Notes under the pieces: model-generated | Databases searched by the model: none | What the model was told of the DNA's origin: nothing | The model's input: the letters and a program-made list of their open reading frames with translations, nothing else | Part shown: piece after piece, positions 46,196 to 56,700 of the stretch | How positions within the stretch are numbered: the stretch's first letter is position 1 | How the letters are laid out: every line of letters starts with the position of its first letter | Translations under genes and position numbers: made by a program | Source: Chlorokybus atmophyticus | Taxonomy: Eukaryota > Streptophyta > Chlorokybophyceae > Chlorokybales > Chlorokybaceae | Assembly: GCA_009103225.1 (NCBI GenBank) | Contig: RHPI01003369.1 | Location: 243,893-307,892, forward strand | Direction of reading: 5' to 3' | Length of the DNA: 64,000 nt

Positions 46196-48742
46196 GGTAC
46201 AGCGCTAGGTCGCGAAATAGGAGTCTTAGTTGACTCAGGATCAACCAAGAATTTGATCGATCGTCGCTTAGTCCGAAGCATGAAGGTAGAAACCACTTCG
46301 GACTTGTATGCGGACATAAGCGGTGTTAATTTACCGAATTTGGGCCAAGTTGAAGTGAAAGTCCAACTAGGCGATTACACCGAAAAGATCGTATGCCAAG
46401 TTATCAAAATGCAAATACAGAATTTGCAATTGGTACTTGGTACCGATTGGTTATGTCAAACCAAATCGGTAATGGATTTTGAGAAAAGAACTTGTCGAGT
46501 TATAAAGGGTGAACATGTATTCACTCTACCCTTTTCTCAGAAAATAAGAACTCCGAAGATGAGGATTCACGATTACTTAGTAGCGCAAAGTAACCTGGCG
46601 CGAGTAATTGCAATGGTGAGTTACCAAGAAGAATCATCCCCGGAGTTAGAAGGAGAGGTATTGATACATCCATTACCTCCAGTGGTACAAAGGAATAAAG
46701 ATCTTTTCATAGATACACTTCCTATGTTGCCACCGGAAAGAGAGATTTGGCATACTATTCCATTAAAGGATGAGACGCCTCCCCCGACGCGACCACTCTA
46801 TAGGTTAAGTCCTATAGAATTCGCGGAGATGGAAAAGAACCTAAGTGGGTTATTGGAAAAGGGATTAATAGAGCCAAGTACTTCACCGTATGCGGCACCT
46901 ATTCTCTTCGTTCCAAAGCCACATGGTCGAGGGCTACGCATGTGCGTAGATTATCGTTCGTTAAACACGAAGACGATACAAAACAAGTACCCTATTCCCC
47001 GAATTGACGACATGTTCGATCAATTGAGGAAGGCAAACGTTTTTAGTGCCCTTGATCTAACAGCGGGGTATCATCAGATTCGGATAACACCAGAGGATGT
47101 TCCCAAAACTAGTTTCAGAACACCAAAAGGGCATTATCAGTATAAGGTTTTGCCTTTCGGCTTAACAAATGCCCCCGCTACATTCCAAGCGGTTATGAAC
47201 CGCATATTAGCACCATTTATCAATAAGTTTGTACTAGTATATCTAGATGATATATTGGTCAATAGTGATAATGAAGAAGAACATGAGTATCATCTTCAGT
47301 TGGTGTTTGAAACCTTGAGAAGGCACAAATTATTTGCGTGCCTTGAAAAATGCCAATTCTTTAAGAGAGAGGTCCTTTGCTTGGGACATATTATCGGTAA
47401 TGGTTCGGTAAAAGCCGACCCCGCGAAAGTCGAGATAGTTCGTAATTGGTCAAGACCAAACAACGCGACTCAGTTGAGGCGTTTCTTGGGACTTACGGGC
47501 TTCTTTCGCCGATATATGGTGGGCTACTCAACCATGGCTTCTCCATTACACAAGTTATTATGTGATGGTGCCAAGTGGAATTGGGATGAAAATTGTGAAT
47601 TGGCGTTTCAAAGGATTAAGCAATCTTTGTTACAAGCGCCAGTATTAACTCTACCGGACTTCAAAAAGCCATTTGAAGTTATTACCGACGCCAGTATAGT
47701 AGGTACTGGTGCAGTATTACTCCAAGAAGGGAGACCGGTGGCGTTTGATTCACATAAGTTTACTGATGCGGAAAGAAACTATACTACTACCGAGCAAGAA
47801 TTATTAGCAGTAATTCATGCACTTACACGGTGGCGGTGTTACTTGGAAGGGGTAAAGTTTATGGTCATTATCGATCATAACCCTCTCATATATCTTCCGC
47901 AACAACCCAACTTCTCAAGACGGCAAGCTAGATGGGTTGAATTTCTATCGCAATTCGACTTTCAATGGCAATATAGACCAGGCCGAATGAATGTGGCAGA
48001 CCCTATAAGTAGGGGACCCCACTTAGTCGCGGTGACCTTTACGAGAAGGTCTAATATTTGGTCAGTTCCTTTGGAAGAGAAGATAAAGGAGCTAGACCAA
48101 AACGATGAATGGTTCGCGAAATTGGAAAAGGGTACCCTACTTCATGAAAATGAATTATGGTATAAAGACAACGCAGTAGTTGTACCTAATGACGCCGAGT
48201 TAAGGCGCGCATGTCTTTCCGAATTACATGACCCGCCTTATCGCGGGCATTTTGGCGAAAAGAAAACCGTTCAGTTAGCAAAGAGGACCTTTTGGTGGCC
48301 TACTGTTTCAAAAGATGTAGAAAATTATGTGGCAACTTGTCATAATTGCCAGAGAAACAAATCTTCACATAAACAAAAGGCCGGCCCTTTAGTTCCTTTG
48401 CAAATTCCAGAAGAACCTTGGTCTTCAGTTGGCATAGATATGATTGAGGGAATGCCAGAAACCAAGAACGGTTATAATACAATAGTTGTATTTATCGACC
48501 GGTTTACCAAGATGGTACACATGGCACCTAGTTCCAAGGATACCGGTGCAAAAGAGTTACAACAAATCTTCTTAAGGGAAGTGTTTAGGCTACATGGTTG
48601 GCCTAAGGAGGTTGTAACCGATAGAGACATTCGATTCACTGCGCCGTATTGGAAACAATTTTGTAAATCAACAGGCATTACTCAGTGTATGTCTACAGCT
48701 TACCACCCACAAACGGATGGTCAAACAGAGCGCATGAATTAA
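46196..48742 (+). CDS. Inner chromovirus Pol: protease, RT, RNase H, integrase
   Basis: Open from just after TAA 46193-46195 to TAA 48740-48742, about 848 codons. Protease active site GVLVDSGSTKNLID at about 46221-46260. RT: LRMCVDYRSLNTKTIQNKYP, VLPFGLTNAPATFQAVMNRI, and the catalytic FVLVYLDDILVNSD near 47230-47270. RNase H: VITDASIVGTGAVLLQEG and YTTTEQELLAVIHALTRW. Integrase zinc region GHFGEKKTVQLAKRTFWWPT with CHNCQRNK, then catalytic D in VGIDMIEGMP, D in VTDRDIRFTAPYW, and E in HPQTDGQTERMN. The stop TAA comes two codons after the Glu motif, where Gln is usual, so it is probably a CAA-to-TAA change. Confidence 0.93.
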   Translation, partial: GTALGREIGVLVDSGSTKNLIDRRLVRSMKVETTSDLYADISGVNLPNLGQVEVKVQLGDYTEKIVCQVIKMQIQNLQLVLGTDWLCQTKSVMDFEKRTCRVIKGEHVFTLPFSQKIRTPKMRIHDYLVAQSNLARVIAMVSYQEESSPELEGEVLIHPLPPVVQRNKDLFIDTLPMLPPEREIWHTIPLKDETPPPTRPLYRLSPIEFAEMEKNLSGLLEKGLIEPSTSPYAAPILFVPKPHGRGLRMCVDYRSLNTKTIQNKYPIPRIDDMFDQLRKANVFSALDLTAGYHQIRITPEDVPKTSFRTPKGHYQYKVLPFGLTNAPATFQAVMNRILAPFINKFVLVYLDDILVNSDNEEEHEYHLQLVFETLRRHKLFACLEKCQFFKREVLCLGHIIGNGSVKADPAKVEIVRNWSRPNNATQLRRFLGLTGFFRRYMVGYSTMASPLHKLLCDGAKWNWDENCELAFQRIKQSLLQAPVLTLPDFKKPFEVITDASIVGTGAVLLQEGRPVAFDSHKFTDAERNYTTTEQELLAVIHALTRWRCYLEGVKFMVIIDHNPLIYLPQQPNFSRRQARWVEFLSQFDFQWQYRPGRMNVADPISRGPHLVAVTFTRRSNIWSVPLEEKIKELDQNDEWFAKLEKGTLLHENELWYKDNAVVVPNDAELRRACLSELHDPPYRGHFGEKKTVQLAKRTFWWPTVSKDVENYVATCHNCQRNKSSHKQKAGPLVPLQIPEEPWSSVGIDMIEGMPETKNGYNTIVVFIDRFTKMVHMAPSSKDTGAKELQQIFLREVFRLHGWPKEVVTDRDIRFTAPYWKQFCKSTGITQCMSTAYHPQTDGQTERMN

Positions 48743-49483
48743 ATAGTAGAACAATGCTTAAGGCAGTATGCCTTTGGAATTCTTAATTAGTGGGATCAGT
48801 ATTTAAGCATTGTGGAGTTTGCAATAAACAACTCCTATCAAAGGTCGGTGAAGAATACACCGTTCTTTTTGAATTATGGGAAACATCCCAAGACTCCCCT
48901 AGAAAACTTCACGAGGAGAAAGACTCCAGTGTTGGCGGTTGAACAATTTGCGGCCGAAATGCATGAGGTTTGGCAAAATACCAAGACCTTTTTGCAACAA
49001 GCCCAAAACCGTAAAAAGGCTTACGCCGATAGAAGCCGCCGTGAAGTAGTGTTCAGCATTGGGCAATTTGTTTTGCTCAGTACGAAAAACGTAAGGCTTA
49101 AGAAATGGCGTGACCAGAAAAAGTTGTGGCCGCGATGGCTAGGACCGATGCAAGTCCTTAAGCGAATTGGGGAAGTCGCTTATCAACTTAAACTTCCAGA
49201 GAAATGGAAAATACATGATGTGTTCCATGTATCTCTCTTGAAGGAATATAGAACGGATGGTCGAAGACAACCACCGCCAATTCCCGAAGTAGAAGGGCAA
49301 ATTGGGTACGAGATAGAAGCGATCTTAGCTCGCTGTCCCCGGGGCCAACAACGCGTTCCCGAGTATCTCGTTAAATTGAAGGGATTGAGTGCAGAGCACA
49401 ACACTCGAGTATCAGAGAGGTTTCTCCAAAGTCATTATCATGATTTACTTGATCAATTCGTGCGCACGATTAACCAAGTATAG
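48743..49483 (+). pseudogene. Inner chromovirus integrase C-terminus with chromodomain-like end
   Basis: Same frame as pol, separated from it by TAA 48740 and a second stop, TAG, at about 48788-48790. The 223-codon frame from 48812 contains FAINNSYQRSVKNTPFFLNY, the GPY/F-like module LWPRWLGPMQVLKRIGEVAY, then KIHDVFHVSLLKEY and a chromodomain-like tail (IGYEIEAILARCPRGQQRV, then PEYLVKLKGLS and NTRVSERFL). Chromodomains of chromoviruses guide integration to heterochromatin. The usual KWKGY is KLKGLS here, so one aromatic cage position is lost. Confidence 0.85.
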
Positions 49484-49669
49484 GGAGAAATAATACAGCC
49501 AAGGTGTCCCTTTGATCTAGAAAATACCCCGAAACTAAGCTAAGCTTGTTCCAGTAGGCTACCCGAAAAGAGGTATGCCGTCTTAGGGCCTGATCAACTC
49601 TAAGTCTTGCGGCTATCAACTAAGTGAGTTTGATGAGGACGTCAAAGGAACAAGTGGGGAGGTATGTGG

Positions 49670-50721
49670 TACTTGGCTGACGTGACAGCTTAATGGCTAC
49701 GACCTTAATTAAAAGACCTTGAAATCCATTGACCGTTAAGGTTAATGCGACGAAATCTAGCTACCGTCATGGACTGAGAGTACTTGCAATCTAATGGATT
49801 AAAAAGGGTATCTTAACAATGCGTTAAGACCACGGAATCCATTGACCATTAAATATTAAGGTAATGGCGTTAAAGTGACATACGCCAATGCAATGAGCAG
49901 AGAAGGCAGGAATAGATGAAGTACCATAAAGGTACCTCTCTATCGGAGTTACGACAATGGTAGGTACCATTGGGAACTCCGACCTTGTACAAACCCCGAG
50001 GACAGGGATTGTCGAACTATGTCGTAAATCAACATAGGGATTTCCGCACTACTAGTTCACTCCTGTATAGGAAGGTTGAACGAAAGTAATGTCGGCCTAG
50101 GTTGAGAGTTATGAACATAGGAGAATAGTATTATGGGTCGAACTTCGGAATAGATTTCCGATGTTCGCCCAAAAGCGTTGGCACTTCGGAATAACAGTTT
50201 CCGAGGGTCCGATCGGGCGTAATGAACTAACAAAGGCACAGGAACCCCGGAGTATAAAAAGGGGCAGTGCCAAGTAGTCGGCATTCGGTTGTCTTCAGTG
50301 GGTGACCAGCGGAGCTCTACTGGAGTGAAGGCTGGTACTAAGGGTTAGAGTTCTTGGGTGATCGGAGAGAGGCCATTCAAGGGAACGCCGTATCAAAGCC
50401 TTTCCAGGTACTGAGTGGATCACACTTTATACCAAGATGGTATACTTGTGATTCCCTTGGTTACAACTCAGTTGTTGTAAGAAAGCTAATTGGGTAGTAA
50501 CCCTTTTATCTAAGATCAGTTGTTCACATGTCTCAAGATGGGAACCGTGAAGGGTTGCATGTTAGTGTTGCATATTTGCAAGGCACCCGCGACTGATGGA
50601 ATCAGTTCACAAGGCTGATTAGTGCACTGAACTAAATAGTTCACGTTGACAGTTCACTTGAGTTAATTAACAAGTGAATCAACTGTTAGTTCACTGAATG
50701 AGATAATCAGAGCCTCACATT
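49670..50721 (+). repeat. 3' LTR of inner chromovirus
   Basis: About 1.05 kb, near-identical to 43407-44444. It carries an extra segment near 50622-50635 (TGCACTGAACTAAATAGT context) absent from the 5' copy. It is followed by TGTGG and then by the interrupted outer-element gag. Confidence 0.9.
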
Positions 50722-50726
50722 TGTGG

Positions 50727-51063
50727 CAGCGGCAGTACCGGTGAGCCGGAGAGAGACCACGCGGCACTTGTCAGTGTCCTCCCATCCGTGGTACTCGGCG
50801 TACTGGCTGACCTCCGCGAGCCAGTGCCGTACTTCATTCGTGCGGTCGCCTGAAAACTTTTCAGGCCGCGCCCGCCTGTCACGTCCCCCCTGAGCCGCGG
50901 ACTGCGCGGCGGCGACCTCTTTCGTGGCAGACAGCTGCTCCAGCCTGAGCACGATACGGTCAAGTACGGTGGCCACGACGGCGGACGAGGAGTCTGCTAC
51001 TGTCGTCCCGCCGGCTGCGGCAGCAGCGTCCGTAGCGGCTGCTGTAGCACGCGTCGGTGCCAT
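50727..51063 (-). pseudogene. Outer element gag 5' part
   Basis: Starts at ATG 51063 (MAPTRATAAATDAAAAAGGT) and runs to the chromovirus insertion, ending in RVVSLRLTGTAAAT. Its continuation lies at 43401 and below. The Ala-rich start and the RPEKFSGDRTNEVRHWLAEV segment are typical of gypsy Gag. Confidence 0.85.
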
Positions 51064-51207
51064 GAGTCAACGTGGTCGGCGTTAAAAGAATAACGTTTGC
51101 CCGAAAATAAGCTGATGCCGGTGCCGAAAAGATGTAATTGAACAGAATGTGTTTTAATAAGGGGCGGTGAATGATAAATTGACACTCAATCCGCGTCTCC
51201 ATCAATA

Positions 51208-51508
51208 TAATGTCGGTAGTCACAATAACGGCGGCATAGCAACATGCATATAGCAAGGGTACACTGAGCGGTATAGTAAGGCAGACTGAATTAAGAATGA
51301 GAAAGGTGCCCGCATAAATAGGGCACAACTGTGGCATGTTGCTAATGCGTCTGTATGTGAAAGAGATAAGAAAAGGAATGCATGCTGTTGGCTAATGCAA
51401 TATCTATTATGCATTCTAATGAGGCGCGTGGCCTCGCTGTCTGACTAAGAGCATGTCGATAATAATGCGGCGCTAATAAGACCATGTGAATAAGCATGCG
51501 CCGCTACA
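51208..51508 (-). repeat. LTR of outer element (5' LTR in coding sense)
   Basis: Matches 38079-38377. Between it and the gag ATG at 51063 is a leader of about 145 bp. In the minus sense the internal sequence begins TATTGATGGAGACGCGG; I do not see a standard initiator-Met primer site there. Confidence 0.9.
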
Positions 51509-51513
51509 CACCT

Positions 51514-51766
51514 ACGAGCGCTTTGATCCAGCTCGTACGACTCTTGCACCTCGAGCCAACTTTGGAATGAAAAGGCCAATCGGAGCGCAGAACAGAAAGC
51601 CCGCCCAATTTCAATGTTGTTTCAAGTTGAAGGCAACCAATAAATTCAGTCCGTTGCTCGTTGTTCTGAACATTTCGTTCAGTTTGTAGCTTTGTTGCCG
51701 AGTGCGGTGTTGCTTGCTGTTGTCATCAGCGTGGTGGTTGTCTGTAAGTGAGTAGCTGCTGCTGTC
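51514..51766 (+). promoter_or_regulatory. Right remnant of divergent promoter and H2B 5' region
   Basis: About 250 bp from the target duplication to the H2B ATG. It contains CCAATCGG (51574-51582), CCAATTTC and CCAATAAATTC words, which may act as CCAAT boxes, and no long repeats. Before the retroelement arrived it was joined to 37990-38078. Confidence 0.5.
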
Positions 51767-52344
51767 ATGGCGCCCCCTGCCGCCGCCAAGAAGGCGGAGA
51801 AGAAGCCGGCGGAGAAGAAGCCAGCCGCCTCGAAGAGCAGCAAGGATGGCAAGAAGAAAAAGGTTAAGAAGGTGCGTATTTCTTGGTGCTGCCACTGCCG
51901 TTGCCCTTGACGTTGTCCTAAACATTGTCTGGCTTGCTTACAGAGCGTTGAGACGTACAAGATCTACATCTACAAGGTGCTGAAGCAGGTGCACCCTGAC
52001 ACGGGCATCAGCAGCAAGGCCATGAGCATTATGAACAGTTTCATCAACGACATTTTCGAGAAAATTGCCACTGAAGCCTCCCGCCTCGCCCGCTACAACA
52101 AGAAGCCCACCATCACCTCCAGGTCAGTCCTACACCTATCTCACTGACTCATTCAGCAGTTCGTGTAACTGCAGTCGGTTGCGGTTGCTGTATGGTGTTG
52201 CTGTGATGTTGTTGTCGTTGTAATGCTTGTTGTGTCAACTGCAGGGAGGTGCAGACAGCTGTGCGACTCATTCTGCCTGGCGAACTGGCGAAGCACGCTG
52301 TGTCTGAGGGCACAAAGGCAGTGACCAAGTTCACTTCTTCCTAG
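51767..52344 (+). CDS. H2B: Histone H2B
   Basis: Three exons, 51767-51871, 51944-52122 and 52245-52344, giving 127 residues. The Lys/Ala/Pro-rich tail [20 protein letters not shown] is followed by the histone fold: [87 protein letters not shown]. The C-terminal Lys that is monoubiquitylated in yeast and plants is present in AVTKFTSS. Introns and an AATAAA signal at 52394-52399 indicate a polyadenylated, intron-containing histone gene, unlike animal replication-dependent histone genes. Stop TAG lies exactly at the family's C-terminus, which confirms that TAG is a stop in this genome. Confidence 0.97.
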
Positions 52345-52393
52345 AGAGGAGGACAGGAAGGCTTGGCTGGCCATTCAGCACTTGGCCTTTTCC

Positions 52394-52399
52394 AATAAA
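52394..52399 (+). terminator. Poly(A) signal of H2B
   Basis: AATAAA 50 bp after the H2B stop codon, in the sequence TTCCAATAAAGCTG. Confidence 0.6.
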
Positions 52400-52899
52400 G
52401 CTGAAGGAGGGCCATCCTTCCTTATGCGCGATTGACTTGCTGCTGGGCAATGCGGTAACAATATCCCCTGCCCACATGTAAATGGTGTTTTATTAAACAC
52501 CACCCTTACGCCTGGAAAGCCTGTCAGCTCTACTACTCTTCAAGTATATTATGCTGAGGCTCTTGAAGTGTTGTACGTGTATTGTCAGTGCAGTTGTAGT
52601 GAGCTTGAGCCTGGTGAGTAAGTCAAGATTCGTTGTAAGTGCAGAGATGTTCTCGACTCGCGTGCAATGTAAATACGCTAGCAGGAACGGACACAAATGT
52701 AGAACTGAGGTGGGCCTGTTCAGGCCCTTAGGCAGCATAAGCATTTTGACAAACAGATTCTTTTTCGAAGACTTGAACAAACCACAGAAACCATCACGCT
52801 GTCAGGACTCACTCACCTAAATCGCATGCAGCAACTTGTACCGAAAGCATAGGGTACACGAGCATATACAACAATTACTGAGTAACGACCACACATTGC

Positions 52900-53124
52900 C
52901 TATGCGCGGAGTTTCCGCCAGCTTGTACTCACATGATACAAGTTTACAGTGTACTTAAGCCTTGCAAGCTGATCTACTGAGCAGCTGGGCAAACCTTTTT
53001 CATACAGTACAACATGACATGGCCTGAGCCGGTAAAGAGACGCAATCTGTGCGGCACCTACTCGCACCTGCTTTGACAATCCAATTGTTACTGCCCCACT
53101 GAACTTTTGCCTGCCAGATGCCAT
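52900..53124 (-). CDS. Candidate small protein or first exon, 74 aa
   Basis: An open frame from ATG 53124. I do not recognise it. The start MASGRQKFSGAVTIGLSKQV continues with RVGAAQIASLYRLRPCHVVL, which is protein-like in composition. It lies between H2B and the HECT gene, on the HECT strand, downstream of the HECT stop. It could be a short gene or an exon of a transcript running toward H2B. Confidence 0.3.
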   Translation of the reverse strand: MASGRQKFSGAVTIGLSKQVRVGAAQIASLYRLRPCHVVLYEKGLPSCSVDQLARLKYTVNLYHVSTSWRKLRA

Positions 53125-53751
53125 GCTTTGGCCAGCTGATCAGAATGAGCCATATGATGATACCATGGATATCACATGCATGCCCGTAGGCAAAGAAAAT
53201 AGCAAGACAAGAACAACAAGACAAGTGACTGCCTCGCTGCATGCACAGGGCACCTGCAGATTACATGACGCACAGTGAACAATGCAAGTCGCTGCTTGAC
53301 AACAGCCCCAAATGGCAGGGACTTAGCACAGGCTATCAAAAACAAGAACAGGGTCTCTTTCCTAACTGTCCACCCACATCATGTAGCCCCAACGCAGCGG
53401 AGACTTCTATCGCAGCCCTGCACAAGCATACTCGGCTGAGTGCATGTTGCAAACCGGCTTGATTCCAGAGCACAAATAATCACAGTGAACTCACTCTACT
53501 CAACTACGTGCACATGCAATACTGCCTGGTGTTGCTGTGAGTGCATGTGTACGAGGAACTTGTGCTCTGAGTGGCTCTGATGTGCAAGAGTGCGACACAA
53601 TGCTATAGCCGTAAGAGACAAATGAGGATCACCTTTGTGAGAAAGGGGGTTTTCTATGGTGCAGCAAAGCACCTTCCGCTGCATGGCGAATGGCAGGATA
53701 GACTTATTGCAGGTCTCCTAAGCTACCAAACCCACGCTGGTTGGCCGGAGA

Positions 53752-56700
53752 CTATTCCTCCAAGCTGAAGCCCGAGGCCTCAACTTGCAAAGCCAGCTGA
53801 AGCGAGGCTTTCAGAATGTCCTTGGAGGGGTACGTCGGCAGATCAATCTTGTTGAAACATGTGTGAGAGCGCGGCAACTGCAACCCCACTAAACCAAGCG
53901 TCCCATTGCCATTGCTGACACTTTGGCGAGGAGGAGGCTGCTCAGCAGAAAAAGGGATCACACGAGGAACTTTTGTTAAAGACTGCTATGAGTTTTGACA
54001 ACTGGCACACAAATTGAGCTTGACTTACCGGCTTGGCGGTGTACTCGACCGATTGCAATGCGAACTTGCACGGATCCCCTCGCCGGCCCTGCAAGCCCGA
54101 GAACCCTTCAACTGGAACAACACTACTCGAAGTGGAGAACTGAAGTAGCTTGGCGCGCTCGTCGCCGGACATCTCGCGTACGACTTCCCAGAACCACTGC
54201 ACCACCTGATGCTTAGGAGAATACGCACCGCCATACCGAGTGTTGGCCTGTTGACAAGCAAAGTGAGAATGATCTGTCGCAGATCTTGCGCATACACAAC
54301 AGAGATGACTAATGGCCGTACCTGCCAGTCTTCAACGTCAATGTCTGGGAGCCCACACATCAACAACTCCAGTTCCTGGCAGTCAAACACCACCATCTGC
54401 TCCAAAGGCACCACTTCCCAAAAGCCTTTCAGAAATGCCTGCGAGAAGGATTAGTTGAAGCAGGCTGGACTGCACGAGTTTACCAGCACACACACATGGA
54501 GCACGCGAAGCACACACCTCCAACTGGTCCTTAATGCAGTCCTTGGTGCGCCACTGAACGTACAACTTAATATAGTCCTCTTTGTTCTCGTCAGTAACAT
54601 CTATACTGCTCCCGCCTGGTTTCAACTCAATCTCGCGCAGCGCACCATATTGGTCCTGACACACAATCCACGTATCAACCTCACTGACAAAGCAGCACTA
54701 AGCTGATGCCCATGCATAGAGTAACTCATACTCACAACACAATTTAGTTGATACATTGACTAACCAATAATAGCTAACAGGTCTGGTAATCAGTACTTAC
54801 CTCTTTCACTGTGAACGTTTCAAAGAACACACCCTCAATCGGATTGTCCCGCATAAAACACAAGCTGTTGTATTTTTCGTCATCCACCGACTCCATGTCT
54901 TCCAACGTGATTTCCGCCTGACAATTCCAATGACCCAAATGCTAATTTGTTGATTGCTATGCTTGCATTCACAAACAGTAACAACAACTACCTGTAGCAG
55001 ATGCTTGTACAGAATGCGGGATAAATGAGCATTCAAAACCTGCATGCACCAGCAAAAGGAAGTGGTAAGCATTGCAAGGAGCATAGTACGCCAGAACAAG
55101 CCGCACATACAAAGACCAGCACGACAAGCCTGACATCACGAGGCTGCTGTACCTGCACACCACACTTCTGTAGATCAATGCACACACCCAGACAAATACC
55201 TGGCCATCGAAAAGCGCCTTTCCAAGGAATCTCCCAACAAAGAAAAACCACCGCAAGTGGTCTTCATTGTTGATGCCCGACAGCTCGTCAATGTCATAGC
55301 ACAGATTGTGGCTATCACTAAACTTGAACAACCCATAATCGCGGCTGAATATGCCCTCAGTCACCAGCGTAAACCACTCTCGAGACACACCACCAGCATC
55401 ACTGAACAAAACTGTTTCGCCTGCCATTGCAATTCGGAAATCACTGCGCAAGTCTGGTGGCTTCAGTGCTGTCATCTGCACGGCCACAAAACCACCAAGC
55501 TTACGACACAATGCTGCCTTGTGGGCTAGATTCGCAAGCACAGCAACACGAACATACCGCTTGAAACGAATCTGAGAGTAAGAACTGGCGTCTGGGCTTC
55601 AAATCAACGTGCCGTTCTGCCCAAAGTGCTCGTAACCTTTCCATCTGCTGCCGGAACCTGCAGTAGATGGCACCAGCATGAGGTAACTGGTGACAATACA
55701 CTCAACAATGGTCATAACAGTGGCCATTGCCGCAGATAATAGGGTTTGAGGGGTAACGAATCCTTGCTGTTGACTGCCCACACTGCCCACACATACCAGA
55801 TACGCTTGTCATCAGGAGCCATGGCTGCAATCTCGCTCTGGTCTAGTCCAGCAAAACGAACCGTAGCGTCTATGTCCTCCTTGCGGACGAAGTAGATGTG
55901 GCCAGAAGAGTCTGCGCGCCGCACCCACTCTACACCGGGTGCAAGGGAGGCACGCACAGCCGCCTCCAATGCTGCGTCTTGTGAGGCTACACCTGCATTG
56001 TGTGCATGAGTACTGTTGCTACTGAATGCACAGCAGTAACCTTAAACTGACTGATGAACGGCTGTCAGTATGCACACAAGCAAGTAACGGGCCATGCAAC
56101 TAAACATGCAATAGCACCCGCACAACGTCATAACACCTGCATACTTAAACCCCGAGCACTCGGCAATGACAGCGCCCATGCAGCACGCCCTAGCAACCAT
56201 ACCAGTTGCATCCTGTAATGCCGAGTCTCGCACCCACTGTACACCCCGGCCTCTGCCGCCTGGAACCACGGCATGTGCTCGCACCCACTTGATTCCCTGA
56301 AGAGCGCATTTACCCAATCAATACTGCAACTGAAACTTGGACAGTGATACTCAGGGTGTCAAGAATTACATTAAGACTAGCGGTATGGATGCCGCCAGCA
56401 CACCAGCAACCAGACAAGTACAGGCAAGCATTGCACATCAACCGCATGAAGTACTTGCCCCTGATCAGAGCGAACTACAGCTTACTTCTGAACTGACTTG
56501 CCTGTCGATTCTGTAGACTTAGATAGAACGACTCTTGTCGGTTGAAGTTGGTCACAGGCCTGCGCATGTTCTGCGAGGCTGCTCGATCTGCTGCGGGGTC
56601 TGGTGCGTCCCAGTGAGTGGTGCGTGTGTTATGATCCACATAGTACACTCGCCCGGTCCTGGGATCCAACCGTCTTTCCCAACCTGCATTTTAGTATGGT

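Larger units (their letters stand above)
43407..50721 (+). mobile_element. Inner chromovirus-type Ty3/gypsy LTR retrotransposon (plus)
   Basis: LTRs are 43407-44444 and 49670-50721. TGTGG at 43402-43406 and 50722-50726 is the 5-bp target duplication inside the host gag gene. The primer-binding site TGGTATCGGAGC (44445-44456) resembles the usual initiator-Met tRNA site. The purine tract AAGTGGGGAGG (about 49652-49662) precedes the 3' LTR. Gene order is gag, an extra domain, protease, RT, RNase H, integrase, chromodomain-like end. The LTRs are almost identical apart from a few substitutions and an approximately 14-bp indel near 50622-50635, so the insertion is recent compared with its host. The exact LTR edge is uncertain because TATGTGG also precedes the 3' LTR. 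Confidence 0.92.
38079..51508 (-). mobile_element. Outer Ty3/gypsy LTR retrotransposon (minus), carrying two nested elements
   Basis: Near-identical LTRs (38079-38377 and 51208-51508) flank gag and pol read on the minus strand. CACCT occurs immediately outside both ends (38074-38078 and 51509-51513), a 5-bp target-site duplication. A polypurine tract (AAAGGGAGGGG on the minus strand) lies at 38381-38391 next to the left, 3', LTR. Gene order gag, protease, RT, RNase H, integrase marks Ty3/gypsy. Removing the inserted chromovirus and TRIM leaves about 5.5 kb, a normal size. Coding parts carry frameshifts and stops, so this copy is dead. Confidence 0.92.

Noticed and set aside
45720-48790. A variant nuclear genetic code with TAA and TAG read as Gln, as in some ulvophyte algae
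   Set aside because: H2B ends in TAG exactly at the canonical C-terminus. The HECT ligase and the 191-aa gene end in TAG and the SCAB-like gene in TAA at family-typical places. No host exon needs an internal TAA or TAG. The retroelement stops are better explained as decay.
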